A DNA stretch of 64,000 bases, from contig NZ_SNTY01000010.1 in assembly GCF_004377485.1 (NCBI RefSeq), positions 1 through 64,000 on the forward strand, written 5' to 3'. Below the pieces are notes generated by a model, which saw nothing but the letters and a program-made list of their open reading frames with translations, ran no database searches and had not been told where the DNA came from. Positions 63,504 through 64,000 of this stretch are shown piece after piece. The stretch is from Alkanindiges illinoisensis (GTDB taxonomy: Bacteria > Pseudomonadota > Gammaproteobacteria > Pseudomonadales > Moraxellaceae). The first letter of the stretch is position 1. Every line of letters begins with the position of its first letter. The position numbers were made by a program, and so were the translations under genes.

Positions 63504-64000
63504 ATGTCTGAATCAGTTGTGATTGTTAATGGCGCACGCACCGCAATGGGCGGCTTTCAGGGTTCACTGGCCAGTGTAACTGCACCAGAGCTGGGTGCAG
63601 TGGCTATTCGTGAAGCAGTACAACGTGCTGGCTTGCAACCTACTGATATTGAAGAAGTCATTATGGGATGTGTATTACCTGGTGGCTTAAAGCAGGGTCC
63701 TGCACGTCAGGCCATGCGTCAGGCTGGTTTACCAGACAATACCGGCGCAGTTACCATCAATAAACTGTGTGGCTCTGGCATGAAAGCCGTAATGCAGGCC
63801 ACTGACATGATCAAGGCTGGTAGTGCCAATGTTGTGGTGGCTGGTGGCATGGAATCCATGACCAATGCACCTTATGTACTGGCAAAAGCCCGTGGCGGCT
63901 TCCGTATGGGTCATGGCGAAATTAAGGATCATATGTTCCTTGATGGCCTGGAAGATGCTGAAACTGGTCGCTTAATGGGTTCCTTTGCGCAGGATATGGC
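63504..64000 (+). CDS. Acetyl-CoA acetyltransferase (thiolase), 5' part
   Basis: The first 165 codons of a thiolase, running off the window. The start at 63504 has AGGAG seven bases upstream. The N-terminus VVIVNGARTAMGGFQGSLA is typical, and the catalytic nucleophile is in INKLCGSGMKAVMQA at about residue 90. The sequence then reads VVAGGMESMTNAPYVL, the family block. It condenses or cleaves acetoacetyl-CoA; whether biosynthetic or degradative cannot be told without the rest and its neighbours. Confidence 0.92.
   Translation, partial: MSESVVIVNGARTAMGGFQGSLASVTAPELGAVAIREAVQRAGLQPTDIEEVIMGCVLPGGLKQGPARQAMRQAGLPDNTGAVTINKLCGSGMKAVMQATDMIKAGSANVVVAGGMESMTNAPYVLAKARGGFRMGHGEIKDHMFLDGLEDAETGRLMGSFAQDM

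Overview
The window is a 64 kb stretch of a gammaproteobacterial chromosome. The gene content fits Pseudomonadales, most likely Moraxellaceae: an Acinetobacter-style OmpA, DUF2789 and PA4642-type small proteins, a class I fumarase, the AcnD/PrpF methylcitrate variant, and separate miaB-phoH-ybeY, minCDE and thrS-infC blocks. Base composition is moderate. No transposase, integrase, CRISPR array or tRNA gene was recognised. The family assignment is inference from gene families, not a database match.

Layout. 1-450: tandem promoters and the leader of a ribosomal RNA operon on the minus strand, with 16S rRNA starting just outside the window. 0.4-10 kb: msrPQ, pssA, rlmJ, a PHD/EGLN-like prolyl hydroxylase, malate dehydrogenase, an RNase T2 relative without recognisable catalytic histidines, and a lytic transglycosylase. 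10-21 kb: miaB-phoH-ybeY, a TonB protein, wrbA, a YihY membrane protein, a Nudix protein and class I fumarase. 21-34 kb: cell-envelope lipoproteins, an acyltransferase followed by a voltage-sensor-like protein, minCDE, thrS-infC (infC begins with ATT) and an acyl-CoA ligase. 34-43 kb: a broken marC, an alkyltransferase-like protein coupled to a membrane protein, prpF, an AraC-MGMT fusion and two pseudouridine synthases. 43-45 kb: an AT-rich two-gene cassette (cupin-like protein plus two-TM protein with a large cytosolic domain), flanked by a headless PH-domain fragment and a REP-like inverted repeat. 45-57 kb: acnD, ygfZ, a frameshifted phosphatase, mpg and mutM, mscL, typA, rsmC and lysP. 57-60 kb: rtcB with an elaborate leader and a small basic partner gene. 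60-64 kb: a decayed ompA copy next to an intact ompA, an orphan FimT-type pseudopilin and the start of a thiolase.

Most genes are housekeeping: translation and RNA modification (miaB, ybeY, rlmJ, rsmC, rluA, infC, thrS, typA, rtcB), DNA repair (MGMT-like proteins, mpg, mutM), envelope functions and central carbon metabolism. Part of the methylcitrate pathway is present (prpF and acnD), but the two genes are about 7 kb apart and prpB/prpC are not in the window.

The observations most worth following are the 43.1-45.0 kb cassette, the rtcB leader with its short ORF and hairpins, the voltage-sensor-like protein without a pore, and the cluster of decaying genes (marC, LMW phosphatase, second ompA).
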